A DNA stretch of 64,000 nt from Gari tellinella (taxonomy: Eukaryota; Mollusca; Bivalvia; Cardiida; Psammobiidae). The notes below the pieces were generated by a model. It was not told the origin of the DNA. It worked only from the letters and a program-made list of their open reading frames with translations, and made no database searches. The position numbers and the translations under genes are program-made. Where the stretch lies: positions 44,169,786-44,233,785 of the forward strand of contig OV277862.1 in NCBI GenBank assembly GCA_922989275.2, written 5' to 3'. Shown here in pieces: positions 1 to 9,287 of this stretch (positions within the stretch are counted from its first letter, which is position 1; each line of letters begins with the position of its first letter).

Positions 1-930
1 CAGCTTCTGGTGTTGTGTCTGGACAAGCCTCTGATGTTGTGTCTAGACCAACCCCTGTCTAGGAGTGTGCTACTTGCAAGCTCTTGGTTGAAAAATTGTG
101 TACCATCTTTCCTGAAAAGGCAACTAAAATCAAAGATGTTCTTCAAGCTCTTTCAGACAACTCTTCTAAATCTTCATCTCCTAAACCTATATGTTCTAAA
201 TCTTTATCTCAAAATTCTCCACCTTTAAAACCTTCACTTCCAGAGACCTTCCTACTTTGCTGTAGTTCTGGGGCTTAATTGTCAAAGGGAACTGTTTCTG
301 TTTATTAGACCGAGATTATTCCCTCTGCCAAGAACTAAAAGGAAGGCAGGTGGGTGGTTTTGATCCCATGCGCTGCTGGGCAACGAATGAGATTAGCCGA
401 AACCATCTTCCTGAAATCATCATCATTTCATCACCCCTCATCAATCATCGGCGCTATATGACCTATTTTGTGTCGCAGTGCCGTAAAACCCAACTCATCA
501 TTTAAAACCTTCACTACCACCAAAACCCTCAACATCTACCCTTCTGATTCAAACGAAGGATGGTAAACAATCTAAACTCAAGTCACAAAACTCAAGTAGC
601 ACACAGGAAAACAAAGGTAACACAAAATCACCGAAAAAGAAATCTACCCAGTCAAAAGGGCAGCGATCGGGAGCTGATGTCGATACTCCCATCGCTTTAA
701 ACAACAAATACTCTGCACTTCACTCTGTTGAAGATGCAGATGATTTTTAGTCAGGCTGGGCGCGTCCACCATCGTGGTCGGACGATCTCGGTCAATGGGG
801 AAATGAGCCTGCCAAGATGCCTAAATGTGGCAACTTGGAGAAAGAGTCGATGGATGCGCCCCTTCCTCAGCATCTCCCATTAAGAAACCTAAGGACAAAA
901 AGATTGTCCCAATATATCCTCCATCTAACT
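1..930 (+). pseudogene. LINE copy 1 ORF1 remnant (gag-like, C-terminal part)
   Basis: One frame before the SINE reads ECATCKLLVEKLCTIFPEKA and then a Ser/Pro/Lys-rich linker. After the SINE the same frame continues through a Lys/Ser/Gln-rich stretch to NKYSALHSVEDADDF at about 705-750, where a stop falls. A broken tail continues towards 930. The leading CxxC, the basic linker and a terminal NKYSALHS-type motif just before ORF2 are what RNA-binding ORF1 proteins of I/Jockey-like LINEs look like. The start lies left of the window. It would have bound element RNA; it is inactive here. Confidence 0.6.
239..500 (+). mobile_element. SINE family A, copy 1, with 15-bp target-site duplication
   Basis: A 262-bp insertion in LINE ORF1 is flanked by perfect direct repeats TTTAAAACCTTCACT at 224-238 and 501-515. 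Its 3' part (about 447-492) contains CGCTATATGACCTATTTTGT and GTGCCGTAAAACCC. That tail resembles the 3' end of LINE copy 1 at 9200-9246. Related copies lie at 9499-9760, 12342-12403 (-), 12500-12674 and 27083-27195. I see no clear tRNA A and B boxes in the head, so its promoter origin is undecided. Confidence 0.8.
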
Positions 931-966
931 TAATGATCTTAATAACTCTTTAATCATTAATCAATA

Positions 967-1992
967 ATGAAAAATTGCGTTATACAATGGAATTGTAGAG
1001 GACTTAAGGCAAATTACAATGAAATTCTTCCTTCTGTTATTGAATAACAATGACCCTGCGATCATGTGTCTGTAAGAAACTTTCGTGAATGACACTGATC
1101 AAATCAACTTTAGAAGTTATTCGATTTATAAACATATTTTTAATGATGGTGAAAGAGCTGCTGGCGGATCTTCCATTATTGTGAACAACTCTGTTGGTCA
1201 TAGTCATTTATCTATCAAATCTAATTTACAAGTTGTTGCTGTCAGTGTAACCCTTCACAAAGCTATTACATTTTCTCGCTGGAAACTCAAGAAGGCAAAT
1301 TGGGAAAAGTTTGAAATTCTGTGTAAGGAAAATTAGATTCAGATATATTTAAAGATATTGATGACCCCATTGAAAAGTTCACCTCTATTTTATATTCAAT
1401 AGCAGACGAGTGCATTCCTAAGTCCTCATCAAAACCTAAGAAACCTGCAAAACCTTGGTATAATGATGACTGTAAGGAGGCTATTCGTAAACGTAAGTCG
1501 GCTCTTAGAAGGTTTAGAGTTAGTCCTACTGAGGACAATTTAAACCATTTTAGAGTATTTAGGGCTAAAAGCTCGTCGTACTTTTAAGACTGCAAAGTCG
1601 CAGTCTTGGAAGAACTATGTATCTAAATTAAATTCTCGCTCATCAGTAAAGAAGGTTTGGGATATGGTACGTAAAATATGGTACGTAAAATAAGCGGTAA
1701 AGGTAAATCTTCATTCGGACATTTAAATGTTGATGATAAAAAAATAACAGATGTTAAAGATATTGCCAATTACTTAGCTGATGCTTCTGCTAAACTCTTC
1801 ATCAGCTAAGTCTACTCCTGAATTTAGGAATATCAAAAAGTCTAAAGAAAAAATAAAACTTAATTTTAAATCTTGCAACACCGAAATTTAAAATTTACCT
1901 TTTACTGAAAAAGAACTCTATGCTTCTCTTAATAAATATTACCGTCAATTTACGATACAGCTGTTGGACCTGATGATATTCATTATCAATTA
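967..1992 (+). pseudogene. LINE copy 1 ORF2 start: endonuclease remnant and pre-RT region
   Basis: ORF2 opens with MKNCVIQWNCRGLKANYNEI, the usual start of an APE-type endonuclease that nicks target DNA. A frame at 1085-1270 continues with the middle of the domain. At about 1270 the reading jumps from ..LHKAIT to SRWKLKKANWEKF, a motif that normally follows the endonuclease. The stretch that should carry the catalytic GDFN and SDH motifs is therefore deleted. 1340-1990 reads as the linker before the RT (KPWYNDDCKEAIRKRKSALR, later VGPDDIHYQL), with several stops and frame changes and a small duplicated GGTACGTAAAATA at about 1665-1690. No function remains. Confidence 0.75.
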
Positions 1993-2155
1993 TTCTAACA
2001 CGACTCGAAACCTACGGCATATAGACAAAGAATACCCAGAAACGTATATTACGCCGCGATAATGAACTGCACGCGCGGCGTTTCCATCCGCTGTTCCATT
2101 TGCCCCATACGCTTTATACATAAATAGTATTTTTATAATAAAAGTCGCGTTAGAA
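1993..2155 (+). mobile_element. 163-bp MITE, first of a tandem pair
   Basis: It starts TTCTAACACGACT and ends AGTCGCGTTAGAA, terminal inverted repeats with one mismatch over 13 bp. It interrupts LINE copy 1 just after the HYQL codons. The interior contains ACGCCGCGATAATGAACTGC and no open frame. It matches the copy at 2177-2339 nearly throughout. Confidence 0.75.
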
Positions 2156-2176
2156 TTAAGATTTGATATTTCTTAA

Positions 2177-2339
2177 TTCTAACACGACTCGAAACCTACG
2201 GCATACAGACAAAAAATACCGAGAAACGTATATAACGCCGCGATAATGAACTGCACGCGCTACGTTTCCATACGCTGTTCCATTTGCCCCTTACGCGTAA
2301 AACATAAACAGTATTTTTATAATAAAAGTCGCGTTAGAA
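2177..2339 (+). mobile_element. 163-bp MITE, second of a tandem pair
   Basis: This has the same length, the same terminal inverted repeats and nearly the same interior as 1993-2155. The two are separated by 21 bp (2156-2176) ending in an AATTC-like junction. It is in the same orientation as its neighbour. It is non-coding and presumably was mobilised in trans by an unknown transposase. Confidence 0.75.
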
Positions 2340-2342
2340 TTA

Positions 2343-2511
2343 AAATAACAAATTCGTAGGTGTTCATTACCGTGCATTAGATCACAGTAAGTCGTTGAGA
2401 TGTGGGTAATTAGATCACTCGGCCTAAAGGCCTCGTGATCTAATGACTCCACATCTCAACTCCTAACTGTGATCTAATGCACGGTAATGAACACCTACGA
2501 ATTTGTTATTT
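2343..2511. mobile_element. 169-bp long palindromic (foldback) element
   Basis: The outer arms are perfect inverted repeats: AAATAACAAATTCGTAGGTG.. on the left and the exact complement ending ..ATTTGTTATTT on the right, continuing inward through GTGCATTAGATCACAGT. An inner stem (GAGATGTGG / CCACATCTC) and a terminal loop around GGCCTAAAGGCC complete the structure. Once single-stranded, the whole segment would fold into one hairpin. It sits directly after the MITE pair inside LINE copy 1. An open frame beginning at 2477 takes its first residues from this palindrome, so its apparent start is not a gene start. Confidence 0.8.
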
Positions 2512-2955
2512 CTTAAGTAAAAAGCACTTGCCTATAAATTGTATGAATGTTCTTTTAGATATTTTCAACCATATATGGTCAAGTGGTAAACTTCCCAGAT
2601 TTTGGAAACAGGCGACAGTCATCCCTGTTCCAAAACCTGGGAAGGATAACACATATCCAAATAGTTATCGCCCTATAGCCTTGACGAGTTGCGTATGCAA
2701 AACCTTAGAGCGCATGATTAATGCAAGACTTGTTTGGTATCTTGAATCCAACAATCTCATTACGGAGTATCAAAGTGGATTCAGGAGCCAAAGAAGTACT
2801 AATGATCATTTAGTCAGATTGGAATCTTTTATTCGTGAAGCTTTCGTTAAGAAGGAGCACTTAGTTGCTGTTTTCTTTGACCTTGAGAAAGCATATGCCA
2901 CAACATGGAAGAATGGTATCATGAAAGACCTGCATGCAAACGGCCTTATTTAAAG
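2512..2955 (+). pseudogene. LINE copy 1 reverse transcriptase, N-terminal half
   Basis: An uninterrupted frame reads the fingers and first palm motifs of a non-LTR RT. It includes LPRFWKQATVIPVPKPGKD, NSYRPIALTSCVCKTLERMI, YQSGFRSQRSTNDHL and the motif A aspartate in AVFFDLEKAYATTWK. The usual aspartate after KAY is changed (KAYATT for the common KAYDTT). The frame stops at 2951-2953, where the 2956-3479 insert begins. The reading resumes at 3480. Confidence 0.85.
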
Positions 2956-3479
2956 CGACTCGCAACCGGATGGTGAACTTGTCAAAATAAAATAAAATAC
3001 TCAAATAAAAGCAAATTTGTGGCATTATTTGGCTTCTGACATTAAAAAAATATGATCAGTCCAAAAAAGTCTCAAGAATCGTCACCGAATCTTAGGTGTT
3101 TTTTTTTTAATATATTCCATCGTTTTTCAATAGCGTCAGCTGACGGTTTTGCTGTTGTTGTTGCTTCTCTACACGGGCTCTGACATAAACCGGAGCCGAG
3201 TAATGTAGTATTAAGCGCTACCAGTGAAGTACGTTAATTCGCTACCATATATAGAGAGCGTCCGTGGTCGAGGCGGTAAAAGCGTGTGCTCATTTTTCTT
3301 GTTTGTCTCCGCAATGGAGGCTCACGGGTTCGAATCCCACCAGAGCTTCTTCTTTTTTTTTTTGAAATGCATTTTTGAACAGAATTTATTATCCTAAACT
3401 AAATCTTACCCATTTATATAATCATTTGACATATATTTACAAATTACCATTTTTAATGCTAAATCCGGTTTCGAGCCTC
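2956..3479. mobile_element. About 524-bp insertion carrying a tRNA-like sequence
   Basis: This segment breaks the RT between DLHANGL and KGRFPIFI. A short direct repeat TTTAAAG occurs on both sides (2949-2955 and 3480-3486) and may be the target-site duplication. Besides the tRNA-like part (3261-3350) it holds A- and T-rich stretches and no open frame. It may be a tRNA-derived SINE or an unrelated element that captured one. No second copy is in the window to define its ends. Confidence 0.55.
3261..3350 (+). other. tRNA(Ser/Leu)-like sequence with Pol III boxes, not a functional tRNA
   Basis: It contains an A-box-like TGGTCGAGGCGG at 3265-3276, a B box GGTTCGAATCC at 3327-3337, a possible long variable arm (CTCC..GGAG, about 3307-3319) and a run of 11 T at 3353-3363 that would end Pol III transcription. 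The acceptor and T-stem pairing is poor and no clean anticodon arm forms. It is best read as a SINE head or decayed tRNA rather than a working tRNA gene. Confidence 0.5.
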
Positions 3480-5120
3480 TTTAAAGGCCGATTTCCAATT
3501 TTTATTGATTTTTTTTTAAATGATAGGGATTTTCAAGTCCGAGTTGGAACTACCCTTTCTGATATGCAAAAGCAGGAAATTGGTGTTCCACAAGGAAGCA
3601 TTTTATCAGTAACTCTGTTTAATGTTAAAATTAATAATATTGTTAAATGTTTAACAAATGACACAGATTGTTCATTGTATGTTGATGACTTTTTAATTTG
3701 TTACCGGTCCAAAAACATTAATACTGTTGAACGTCAACTTCAACTGTCCATTAATAAAATTCAAAAATTTTCTACTGAGAATGGTTTTTAATTTTCAAGA
3801 TCAAAAACAAATTGTGTCAACTGAGACAATTTCATCCTGATCCCGAATTGCACCTGGATGGTAGCCCCATTCCAATCGTGGATCAGGCGAAATTTCTCGG
3901 CGTCATTTTTGACAAGAAACTTTCTTTTATCCCTCATATTAAATATTTAAAGGCAAAATGCCAGAAAACTTTAAAATTACTTCGCGTTCTTGCACATACC
4001 GACTGGGTGCAGATCGTACTGTAATGCTTAGATTATACAGAAGTTTAGTTAGATCCAAACTTGATTATGGATGTTGTGTTGATGGCTCTGCAAGGAAATC
4101 ATACTTGCGGATGCTTGACCCAATACATCATCAAGGTTTACGTTTAGCATTGGGTGCCTTGAGGACTTCCCCTGCTAAAAGTTTATATTTCGAGGCCAAT
4201 GAACCTTCTCTTTACTCTAGTCGTGAAAAACTATCCATGCAGTATACTTCAAAGTTAGCTTCAAACCGTTCAAATCCAACATACAATAATGTGTTTAAAC
4301 CTAAACATAAACGTATATTTAAATCTAAAGAAAAGGTTATTCCATCCTTTGGAATACGTATGAAAAACTCTTTTGAAAGCAGTTGTATAGATTTGTCTTT
4401 GGTTGAAGAGACCAAAGTCGAATCTATACCACCTTGGACTATTAAACGACCAAATGTCATTTTTGATCTAACATGGCATAAGAAGTCTGAAACAAACTCG
4501 CTTGAATTCAAGTCCTTTTTTAATGAAATCATTTCAAAATTTGAAAACAAAATTTATACTGATGGTTCGAAAGATGATGAGAAGGTCGCTGCTGCTTTTG
4601 TGACTTGACACTACGGATACAAAGTTTCGGCTCCCTGACAATGCCTCTATATTTTCAGCAGAGATTAAGGCTATTGACTTAGCTCTTGATTATATTGCTG
4701 GAGAATCATATAGTAAACATATAATCTTTTCGGATTCTCTATCTGTTTTACAATCATTGAGTAAAGGTTCTGCTAAAAATGTACTTATTAAAAATATTAT
4801 TTTAAAAACTCATGAACTGTCTAATTCTAAAGATGTAAAATTGTGTTGGGTACCTAGTCATTGTGGAATTAAGGGCAATGAGAGGGCAGACTGGGAAGCT
4901 AAGTCTGCTCTGTCATTGCCTGACTCTGATATGGATCTTCCTTATTTGGATTTCAAACCACAGATTACTAAAATATTTTTAAGAAATTGGTAGGAGTTTT
5001 GGAGTGGGGAAACTCACAACAAACTTCATGCCATTAAACCTGTGTTAGGTGAAAGTTTGAACTCATGCCGGTCGATTCGCCGGGATGAAGTAGTTTTAGC
5101 TAGATTAATAATTGGACATT
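3480..5120 (+). pseudogene. LINE copy 1 RT C-terminal half and RNase H domain
   Basis: The reading resumes with KGRFPIFIDFFLNDR. It passes QKQEIGVPQGSILSVTLF (motif B) and the intact catalytic box LYVDDFLIC, and runs to 3791. After a frameshift it continues through the thumb-like region (LHLDGSPIPIVDQAKFLGVIF) and a second frame to 4608. The RNase H domain follows with IYTDGS, SAEIKAI, FSDSLS and NERAD, which supply the usual D-E-D-D residues. A frameshift at about 4608 separates the first of these from the rest. The frame ends at 5120 in ..RLIIGH, where the reverse LINE was inserted. RT copies RNA at the nick and RNase H removes the template; both are inactive here. Confidence 0.85.
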
Positions 5121-5121
5121 A

Positions 5122-5154
<33 letters not shown>

Positions 5155-5155
5155 T
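5121..5155. repeat. (AAT)n microsatellite forming the LINE copy 2 tail
   Basis: About eleven AAT repeats lie exactly at the junction with LINE copy 1. A second short AAT run lies at about 5265-5283 in the 3' UTR. Confidence 0.9.
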
Positions 5156-5420
5156 CTTTATTCAATCAGTAACTTGAATTAACAAATTCCTCGTTACTCT
5201 TAACATACTAACATACACGTTAACATATTTACAGATGGCCAAAGTGGCCAAACAAACATGCATATAATAATAATAATAATAAAGTATTTCAAATGATAGT
5301 AGATTTATTTTCGAAAATTTAGAATTTGAGGTTGAACTGCTATTTTCATGAAAAAAAAAAGTTATTAAATGATCATTTTTGGTAAATGATTAGATAATAA
5401 AACACTGACTCGTATACAAA

Positions 5421-7577
5421 TCAATCAAGGTAGTTCAGTGCAGCTTTCCTCATATCAAAAGCTTCATAGATATACCTTGATAGATTTAGTAAGGTTTTGG
5501 AACTATTTGATTTCATCAACTCTACATACTTATAAGCACTTGGGTTTTGGTAAAAATAACGTTTTAGATATTTTTTTCTTAAGTCCGTATACAGAGTACA
5601 TACTAAAACAAAATGAAACTCGTCTTCTATGTCATGCTTGTAACAAAACACACAATACCTTTCCTCTCTTTCAGTTCTACCTGCACCGTAACGCCCGGAT
5701 TCAATTCTTAAATTATGGGATGATAATCTCAACTTAGCTAAAATATACATGTACTTCTTTGGTAAAACAGTAAGATAATGTTCGTGTTCAAAAGTTTCTT
5801 TGAAAAATTTGTATGTATATAAAACGTTAGACTCTTGGATAGAAGTACACCAAGACTGTTTAAATACGTCCACTACTCTGGCTTTAAAAACAACATGAAA
5901 CTTATTTAAATCCACCGTATATTGATCCAGCCAAACATAGGAAAAACCATAATCATCTAAAAGTTTTTTAACATCACTTAACCAGTTGGTTTTACCCTTG
6001 TTAAGATCATCACCCATTTCACTCAACAATGTTTGAAGAATAATATTTTCACTTAAAACAAGTTTGCACCAGTACTTAATTACTCTGCTATACCTATTGA
6101 TATACAATGGAAACCTACCTAACTCACCGTAAATACACATGTTACGTGTAGAAGCTCTAACACCTAATAATCTCTTACAGTATTTTAAATGCAGATTCTC
6201 CAATTGTTTACTTTTTGTGCAGCCCCACACTTCACATGAGTAATTCAAGATGGATCCTACGAAGGCATCGAAAAGCTGACAAAAAGTCTTTGGTTTAAAG
6301 CAATACTTTTTAACGTTTACAACCAATGTATTAAGGGCTTTTAATCCCTTACCTGTTAATGTACTTATATAACTGTTAAATGTGCCAGTATAACTAAAAA
6401 CAACGCCTAAATAAGTAAAATCATCTACAATTTCTATTGTTTGACCTTTATATTCCATCGGTACTCTGCCCCTATTTCTGAAAACCATTATCTTTGTTTT
6501 CTTCACATTGACCTCTAACCCCCATCTGTCACAATACCTTTCCAAATTATCTAAACTATTCTGCAATTCGCTTGGATCAGACCCCAATATCACCATATCA
6601 TCCGCAAATAAAAGCAAAATAAGGTTTATTTGATCAAGAGTCAGTCCGCTACTTATTCTGTCTGAAAGAAACAGCTCAAGGTCATTAAGATAAAGAGCAA
6701 ACATTATCGGTGATATTACCTTCCCTTGCTTTAAACCAATCGCACATTCGTAGAAGGATGAATAATCATCACAATGCTTAATACACATTTTAACTATTGA
6801 ATACATTTCTTTAATGATCCGTAATATTTTACCCTTAATACCTACCCTAAACAATTTCAGCCAAAGACCATGGTGATACACACTGTCAAATGCCTTTTTC
6901 AAATCAACAAAGGCACAAAATAATTTCCCCTTATTACGCAATATTTTTTGAATTGTTGCATTCAACACAAATATAGCGTCTGTTGTTGAGCGGCCCTTTC
7001 TAAACCCAAATTGGGCGTCTGTCAGAATATCATTGTTTTCAGCCCAAGATGAAATGCGATTGTTTAAAACGCCTGTGAAAATCTTTGAGAAACAGCTCAC
7101 CAACGAAATGCCCCTGTAGTTATTAACGTTACTTTTATCACCCTTCTTAAATAACGGTACAATAATACCCTCACACCATTTCTCTGGGAAAACACCCGAT
7201 TCAAATATACAATTAAATATGTCAACTAAATGAGCAGACAGAATATCAAAAGATTCCAAAAAATACTCGTTAATAAGTTGATCACCGGCATATGCCTTGT
7301 TCCTTTTCAATTTTCTAACAACAGCTTCAATTTCAGATTGTGTAATCGGAGAATCAAGCTCCTCAAAAGACACATTTTGTGAATCAAAATCATTATTCAC
7401 AAAGAAATCTTCTGAATCACTATCATGTGGATTTGGCAAATCATCATTTAGTTTTGAAAAGTATTCAAAAAATTCATCTAGCGATATGTCCCGTGCACTG
7501 CTTTCATCATTTCGCTTACTAAAATGCCGCCAAAAGTCCCTCGGCTTTCTATGTCTCAATCTTTCGACCTCTGTCAT
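5421..7577 (-). CDS. Reverse transcriptase of LINE copy 2 (718-residue open frame)
   Basis: This is the longest open frame in the window. Order by residue: acidic linker (about 35-80), RT fingers with VPLFKKGDKSNVNNYRGISL (about 140-159), GFRKGRSTTDAIF (191-203), motif A AFVDLKKAFD (222-231), motif B GLKQGKVISP (281-290), and catalytic box LLFADDMVI with FADD at 324-327. Thumb and C-terminal regions follow. A zinc-knuckle-like CVFCYKHDIEDEFHFVLVC near residues 643-661 is common at the C-terminus of LINE ORF2 proteins. The key RT residues are intact. The frame lacks the endonuclease, which lies upstream in other frames, so this is the open part of a broken ORF2 and its start is not a true initiation site. 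It reverse-transcribes element RNA at a nicked target. Confidence 0.85.
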   Translation of the reverse strand: MTEVERLRHRKPRDFWRHFSKRNDESSARDISLDEFFEYFSKLNDDLPNPHDSDSEDFFVNNDFDSQNVSFEELDSPITQSEIEAVVRKLKRNKAYAGDQLINEYFLESFDILSAHLVDIFNCIFESGVFPEKWCEGIIVPLFKKGDKSNVNNYRGISLVSCFSKIFTGVLNNRISSWAENNDILTDAQFGFRKGRSTTDAIFVLNATIQKILRNKGKLFCAFVDLKKAFDSVYHHGLWLKLFRVGIKGKILRIIKEMYSIVKMCIKHCDDYSSFYECAIGLKQGKVISPIMFALYLNDLELFLSDRISSGLTLDQINLILLLFADDMVILGSDPSELQNSLDNLERYCDRWGLEVNVKKTKIMVFRNRGRVPMEYKGQTIEIVDDFTYLGVVFSYTGTFNSYISTLTGKGLKALNTLVVNVKKYCFKPKTFCQLFDAFVGSILNYSCEVWGCTKSKQLENLHLKYCKRLLGVRASTRNMCIYGELGRFPLYINRYSRVIKYWCKLVLSENIILQTLLSEMGDDLNKGKTNWLSDVKKLLDDYGFSYVWLDQYTVDLNKFHVVFKARVVDVFKQSWCTSIQESNVLYTYKFFKETFEHEHYLTVLPKKYMYILAKLRLSSHNLRIESGRYGAGRTEREERYCVFCYKHDIEDEFHFVLVCTLYTDLRKKYLKRYFYQNPSAYKYVELMKSNSSKTLLNLSRYIYEAFDMRKAALNYLD

Positions 7578-7587
7578 TTTATTAAGC

Positions 7588-8819
7588 TCAAAACGTCTTC
7601 AAGTTCTTGTATATCTTTTTCTTATCCAACATTGATATTCTGTTTGCATCATTCTTACATTTATCAAAAACATGCAAATACTGTTGATAAATACGCTTAG
7701 CTTCTAAACATTCACTATCAAACCAGTCTGCCTTTTTAATAAAGGACTTTATATAACTATTCGATCGAGATTTATACATGCGTTTTAAAAACAATGGACT
7801 AGCTACTTCATTCAATATCTGTGTAAAGTCATTAATGCCTTTATTAACACTCTCTTTGCCATTTAACACCATGTCATCAGTAATTCTATTTAATACAGGT
7901 AACTGTGCAATAAGTCGACGCCTAAAGTCGTCTTTCAAATCCGGGTCCCATTTAACAAAATTAAACACATTTCCCTTTCCAACACATTCATTGTTTAGCG
8001 CCGTATTACACCTTAACCCAAAACACACAGGCGCATGGTCAGACCATTCATTAAATTTACCTATTTCAAAATTACACAAGATACCGAAATCACTATTCCG
8101 TAACAATAAGTAATCAATAACACTGCTACCGTTTATGCTAGTATAAGTGTAATCACCTATCGAATTATCTTTAAACAGCCTGCCATTCGCAAGCCTAAAG
8201 CCGCTAGACTTGCATAAGTCTAACAGCTTTAGCCCGTGCGAATTCCAACCTTTATCCATGGAAACACGAGATAACGGTACATCAGGGGTATAGTCATCAT
8301 AATCAATAATATCAGAGTTGGAATCGCAAACAATGTAGTCAGGTCGAGATCCATTGCCAACACGTGCATTCCAGTCACCACACAGCAGTACGCTACCTGC
8401 GGACTCGTAACAGTTAATGTCATTCTGTATAAGTTGAAACAAATCAATGTCATGTACATCATAAGCTGGTGAATTCTCAACCCAAATATAAATTCCTGCT
8501 AAATAAACATCATTTTCAAAATTAAAAAACTGCTTATCTAATTTCAACCATATCACCGTGTCCAAATGTTTTTAGCAACTGTAACACCCTTAACCAATGA
8601 TTCTTTTATGAAAACAACTGTACCGCCACTACAACGTCTCGCCCGTCGATTCTGAAACTGTCTAGGAAAATTGAAACTCTTGTAACCTTTAATGTTAATC
8701 TTTGACGATTTGTTTGCCCATGTCTCAAAAAGAAATATAATATCATACTGCTCTAATACACGTAGTAAGTCACACTCGCTCAACTTATCACTGCCTAGCC
8801 CATGAATGTTCCATGACAA
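7588..8819 (-). pseudogene. APE-type endonuclease of LINE copy 2, frameshifted
   Basis: The frame from 8819 to 8553 begins LSWNIHGLGSDKLSECD and has FLFETWANKSS, where the catalytic glutamate sits. After a frameshift near 8560 the frame from 8565 to 7588 carries LLCGDWNARVGN, SSVIDYLLLRN and WSDHAPVCFGL. These are the catalytic GDWN, the YLL region and the SDH signature of exonuclease-endonuclease-phosphatase domains. A stop just before 7577 separates this frame from the RT. All signature residues are present, so only two small breaks stand between this copy and one continuous ORF2. It would nick target DNA to prime reverse transcription. Confidence 0.8.
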
Positions 8820-8846
8820 AACTTTCAGCTCAGCCCCTACAAAAGT

Positions 8847-9250
8847 TCATACCTTTTAAAACATGACGTTCAAAAAGAATGTTTATTTTGTTTTGAACCT
8901 TACACAATTCAGCACATTCTTATTGATTGTGCTGATTTAACTGATTAGAAATAGGTTCTTTCAGGCAGATTCCCTGCGGGAACTGTTTGAATTTGTAGAC
9001 GTTTATAAAATACTTGAAATTTCAAAAGCCATTAATTTATATTATAAAATTTGAAATGTTATTTTTTTTAAAAAGATAAATATCAGTATGTTGATTATGT
9101 TTTGTCCATATTTTGTTTACTTTCCCGTTGATCGGGACTGACATTGACGTAATCTATTAGTTGATATTGTTTTAAAAAAATTTATTGTCATTATTTATTC
9201 GGCTCTAAATGACCTTTTTGGGCCGTAAAACACCATTCATTCATAATATT
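8847..9250 (+). pseudogene. LINE copy 1 C-terminus and 3' UTR, displaced by LINE copy 2
   Basis: The reading continues the frame broken at 5120: SYLLKHDVQKECLFCFEPYT followed by IQHILIDCADLTD. This is the C-terminal Cys-Cys-His-Cys knuckle of this LINE type. It then decays into stops by about 9040. The 3' UTR ends with TTCGGCTCTAAATGACC and CCGTAAAACACCATTCATTC at 9200-9246. The same C-terminus and 3' UTR occur in reverse at 28698-29640, which confirms the element's 3' end. Confidence 0.8.
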
Positions 9251-9287
9251 GAAGAAAGTAGCTTGAAAGTAATACATAATGATCCAT

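Larger units (their letters stand above)
5121..8846 (-). mobile_element. LINE copy 2, nearly full coding length, inserted in LINE copy 1
   Basis: A second, younger non-LTR element lies in reverse inside the first. On its own strand the order is endonuclease (8819 to 7588), RT (7577 to 5421), about 270 bp of 3' UTR, and a terminal ATT-type microsatellite (5121-5155), typical of LINEs that end in short repeats. The 5' end at 8846 lies just before the endonuclease start, so any upstream ORF1 is missing, which suggests 5' truncation. At the junctions only about 2 bp of target duplication is visible. The clade is not resolved by eye; L2/CR1-like is my best guess. Confidence 0.85.
1..9250 (+). mobile_element. 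Composite LINE copy 1 (endonuclease, RT and RNase H type), split by five insertions
   Basis: A non-LTR retrotransposon runs along the + strand in separated pieces: ORF1 remnant 1-930, ORF2 pieces at 967-1992, 2512-2955, 3480-5120 and 8847-9060, then 3' UTR to about 9250. The protein reading resumes after each interruption, so the pieces come from one element. For example, it ends at 5120 on ..IIGH and resumes at 8847 with SYLLKHD. The interruptions are a SINE (239-500), two MITEs (1993-2339), a palindrome (2343-2511), a tRNA-like-bearing insert (2956-3479) and a reverse-oriented LINE (5121-8846). The RNase H domain after the RT places it in the I/Nimb or Jockey/LOA region of LINE diversity; the exact clade is inferred. 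Several frameshifts and stops make it dead. Confidence 0.85.

Noticed and set aside
2477..2511. Apparent start of the RT frame (MHGNEHLRI..)
   Set aside because: These codons lie in the right arm of the inserted palindrome; the RT begins after 2511.
3261..3350. Functional tRNA gene
   Set aside because: A and B boxes are present, but acceptor and T stems pair poorly and no clear anticodon arm forms.
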